Positions 62,756 to 64,000 of a stretch of 64,000 bases of DNA are shown in pieces. How positions within the stretch are numbered: position 1 is the stretch's first letter; each line of letters begins with the position of its first letter. Source of the DNA: SB25 sp050180705. Lineage in GTDB: Bacteria; Bacteroidota; Bacteroidia; Bacteroidales; Tenuifilaceae. Location: NCBI GenBank assembly GCA_050180705.1, contig JBFXDX010000001.1, positions 62,001 through 126,000 on the forward strand. Direction: 5' to 3'. The notes under the pieces were generated by a model. The model was given only the letters and a program-made list of their open reading frames with translations, searched no databases and was not told the origin of the DNA. Position numbers and translations under genes: made by a program.

Positions 62756-63491
62756 ACAACGGGCTTACACCTTTGCTGGTGTACTATTCATGCTGATTGT
62801 ATGGAAGCTGTTGGCCATACATTTCAACTCCGATTTTATTATACCTCATCCCGAAAAAACGTTTATAACTACGCTAGGTCTGTTCACCAAAGGTCAATTT
62901 CTGTCAACAGTTGGGGCAACAATCCTTCGCGGGGTAATAGGTTTTATCCTATCGTGTATTCTGGGTGTTGGGCTGGGAATAGTTGCCGGAGTTAGCTCCA
63001 GTTTCAACGCATTCCTTCGTCCAATTTTAGTTACAATTCGTTCGGTTCCTGTTATCGCCTTAATATTGCTTGCGCTTATTTGGCTAAGTCCTAACTCTGT
63101 GCCCGTTTTTATTGCACTGCTTACCATGTTTCCATTTATATGTACAAATGTGATTGATGGTATTGCTAGCGTTGATAAGGAGTTAGTGCAGATGGCAACA
63201 CTCTACCGAATTAGCCAATCGAGGATAATTCGTGAGGTTTATATTCCAGCCATAATGCCATTTATTATAAGTGGTGCGTCCAGCGCAATGGGAATAGGCT
63301 GGCGAGCTATTATAATAGGGGAGGTGTTAAGCCAACCCCAATTTGGAATTGGTACAGTAATGCAGGCTGCACAAACATTTTTGAATGTTGATGTGGTTAT
63401 TGCTTGGACCATTGTTGCCGTGGTTATTAGTTACGGATTTGAGAAGATTATTAGGTGGAGCGAACATAAAATTGTAGTTTGGAGATTTTAA
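62736..63491 (+). CDS. ABC transporter permease (SsuC/TauC type)
   Basis: About 251 residues with six membrane helices. The EAA loop is VDKELVQMATLYRISQSRII followed by REVYIPAIMPFIISG, which contacts the ATPase. An in-frame TTG at 62718 is the longest start, but ATG at 62736 (MKVSITRQR) is preferred. Similarity is to permeases of nitrate/sulfonate/taurine importers. Encoded between its substrate-binding and ATPase partners. Confidence 0.88.
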   Translation: MKVSITRQRAYTFAGVLFMLIVWKLLAIHFNSDFIIPHPEKTFITTLGLFTKGQFLSTVGATILRGVIGFILSCILGVGLGIVAGVSSSFNAFLRPILVTIRSVPVIALILLALIWLSPNSVPVFIALLTMFPFICTNVIDGIASVDKELVQMATLYRISQSRIIREVYIPAIMPFIISGASSAMGIGWRAIIIGEVLSQPQFGIGTVMQAAQTFLNVDVVIAWTIVAVVISYGFEKIIRWSEHKIVVWRF

Positions 63492-63493
63492 CC

Positions 63494-64000
63494 ATGAGTT
63501 TACAGGTAAAAGGTTTATATAAGGATTACGATGGAATGGCGCTTTACCGCGATTTCGCGATTGATTTCCCCGAAGGAACAATCACCTGTATTCTTGGCCC
63601 TTCGGGATGCGGCAAAACAACGCTGCTAAATATTATTGGTGGAATTCTACAGCCCAATGGCGGTTCGTTGGTTGGGTTTAACGATAAGGTTATTTCCTAT
63701 ATTTTTCAGGATCCTCGGTTGCTCCCTTGGAAAACGGTTGAGCAGAATATTGACTTTGTTTTGGATAAAGAGATACCGTTGACCGATAGGAAAAGAATCG
63801 TGAGCCAGTTTATTAGGTTGATGGAGCTCGATGGTTTTGAGAATTACTATCCAGCAAAGCTGAGCGGCGGAATGCGCCAGCGGGTCTCCATTGCCAGGGC
63901 ATTTGCCTACAAGTCCGATATAATTCTGATGGATGAGCCCCTGAAGGGATTAGATATTAAGCTGAAGCTGAACCTAATTAAGATTTTCTCCAAGCTATGG
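63494..64000 (+). CDS. ABC transporter ATP-binding protein, N-terminal part (cut by window end)
   Basis: The frame from ATG 63494 is open for 169 codons to the window end. Walker A ILGPSGCGKTTLLNIIGG, Q-loop FQDPRLLPW, signature KLSGGMRQRVSIARAFAY and Walker B IILMDEPLKGLD are all seen. It is the energy subunit of the import system begun at 61793, three bases after the permease stop. The C-terminus lies outside the window. Confidence 0.93.
   Translation, partial: MSLQVKGLYKDYDGMALYRDFAIDFPEGTITCILGPSGCGKTTLLNIIGGILQPNGGSLVGFNDKVISYIFQDPRLLPWKTVEQNIDFVLDKEIPLTDRKRIVSQFIRLMELDGFENYYPAKLSGGMRQRVSIARAFAYKSDIILMDEPLKGLDIKLKLNLIKIFSKLW

Overview
The window looks like a chromosomal segment of a Bacteroidota bacterium, probably an anaerobic Bacteroidales-type organism. 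The DNA is AT-rich. It carries a GldF/GldG transporter, a TonB-dependent receptor, LytTR response regulators, a bacterial dipeptidyl peptidase III, MqnA-type menaquinone synthesis, and promoter candidates of the Bacteroidota form (TTG, 19 bp, TAnnTTTG). Genus-level placement cannot be made from this sequence alone.

Layout. 0-5.4 kb: the end of gldF, gldG, a DUF4340 protein, dnaN and a DnaQ-type exonuclease. 5.5-15.8 kb: housekeeping genes, namely an ICMT-like methyltransferase, an FAH-family enzyme, an LtaS-like phosphotransferase, a BaiN-like flavoprotein, an HD protein, a small HTH protein, a Cof-type HAD phosphatase, mltG, an aspartate-type aminotransferase and a DUF7935-like membrane protein. 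15.9-24.9 kb: an accessory stretch. It opens with a three-gene cassette (sce7726-like nuclease, sce7725-like protein, RES-domain protein). A deleted BRO-family pseudogene, a stand-alone LuxR helix-turn-helix, small Bacteroidota-specific proteins and a degenerate repeat tract follow. It ends with a HAD lipoprotein, a GH13 amylase and two small unknown genes. 25-36.9 kb: cell wall, chaperone and metabolic genes: M23/LysM protein, HEAT protein, aldo/keto reductase, htpG, a tail-anchored pseudo-receiver, DPP III, a class III aminotransferase, LytTR regulator and TrmH-type methyltransferase. 37-38.2 kb: hup and two tRNA-Ser genes, each with its own terminator. 38.4-55 kb: MsbA-like ABC exporter, purB, mqnA-type gene, corA, NfeD protease, acetyltransferase, nitroreductase, a large Bacteroidota protein of unknown function, a Cache/HAMP/GAF/PAS sensor without an output domain, an M16 protease and a gamma-glutamyltransferase. 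55-64 kb: a LytS/LytTR two-component pair, a three-gene redox/hydrolase group, a TonB receptor with a TM1266-like regulator, and divergently a NitT/TauT-like ABC importer cut by the window end.

The most interesting item is the AT-rich cassette at 15926-18759. It puts a PD-(D/E)XK-like nuclease, a beta-protein-like partner and a RES-type NAD-consuming domain in one tightly packed operon next to other accessory debris. It is a good candidate for an uncharacterised defence or toxin system. Other points are a 149-bp element with 26-bp imperfect terminal inverted repeats at 56938-57086, a possible small RNA ending in a terminator just ahead of the M23 gene, and a membrane-anchored receiver that has lost its phosphorylation site. 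No CRISPR array, rRNA, integrase or complete insertion sequence was seen.
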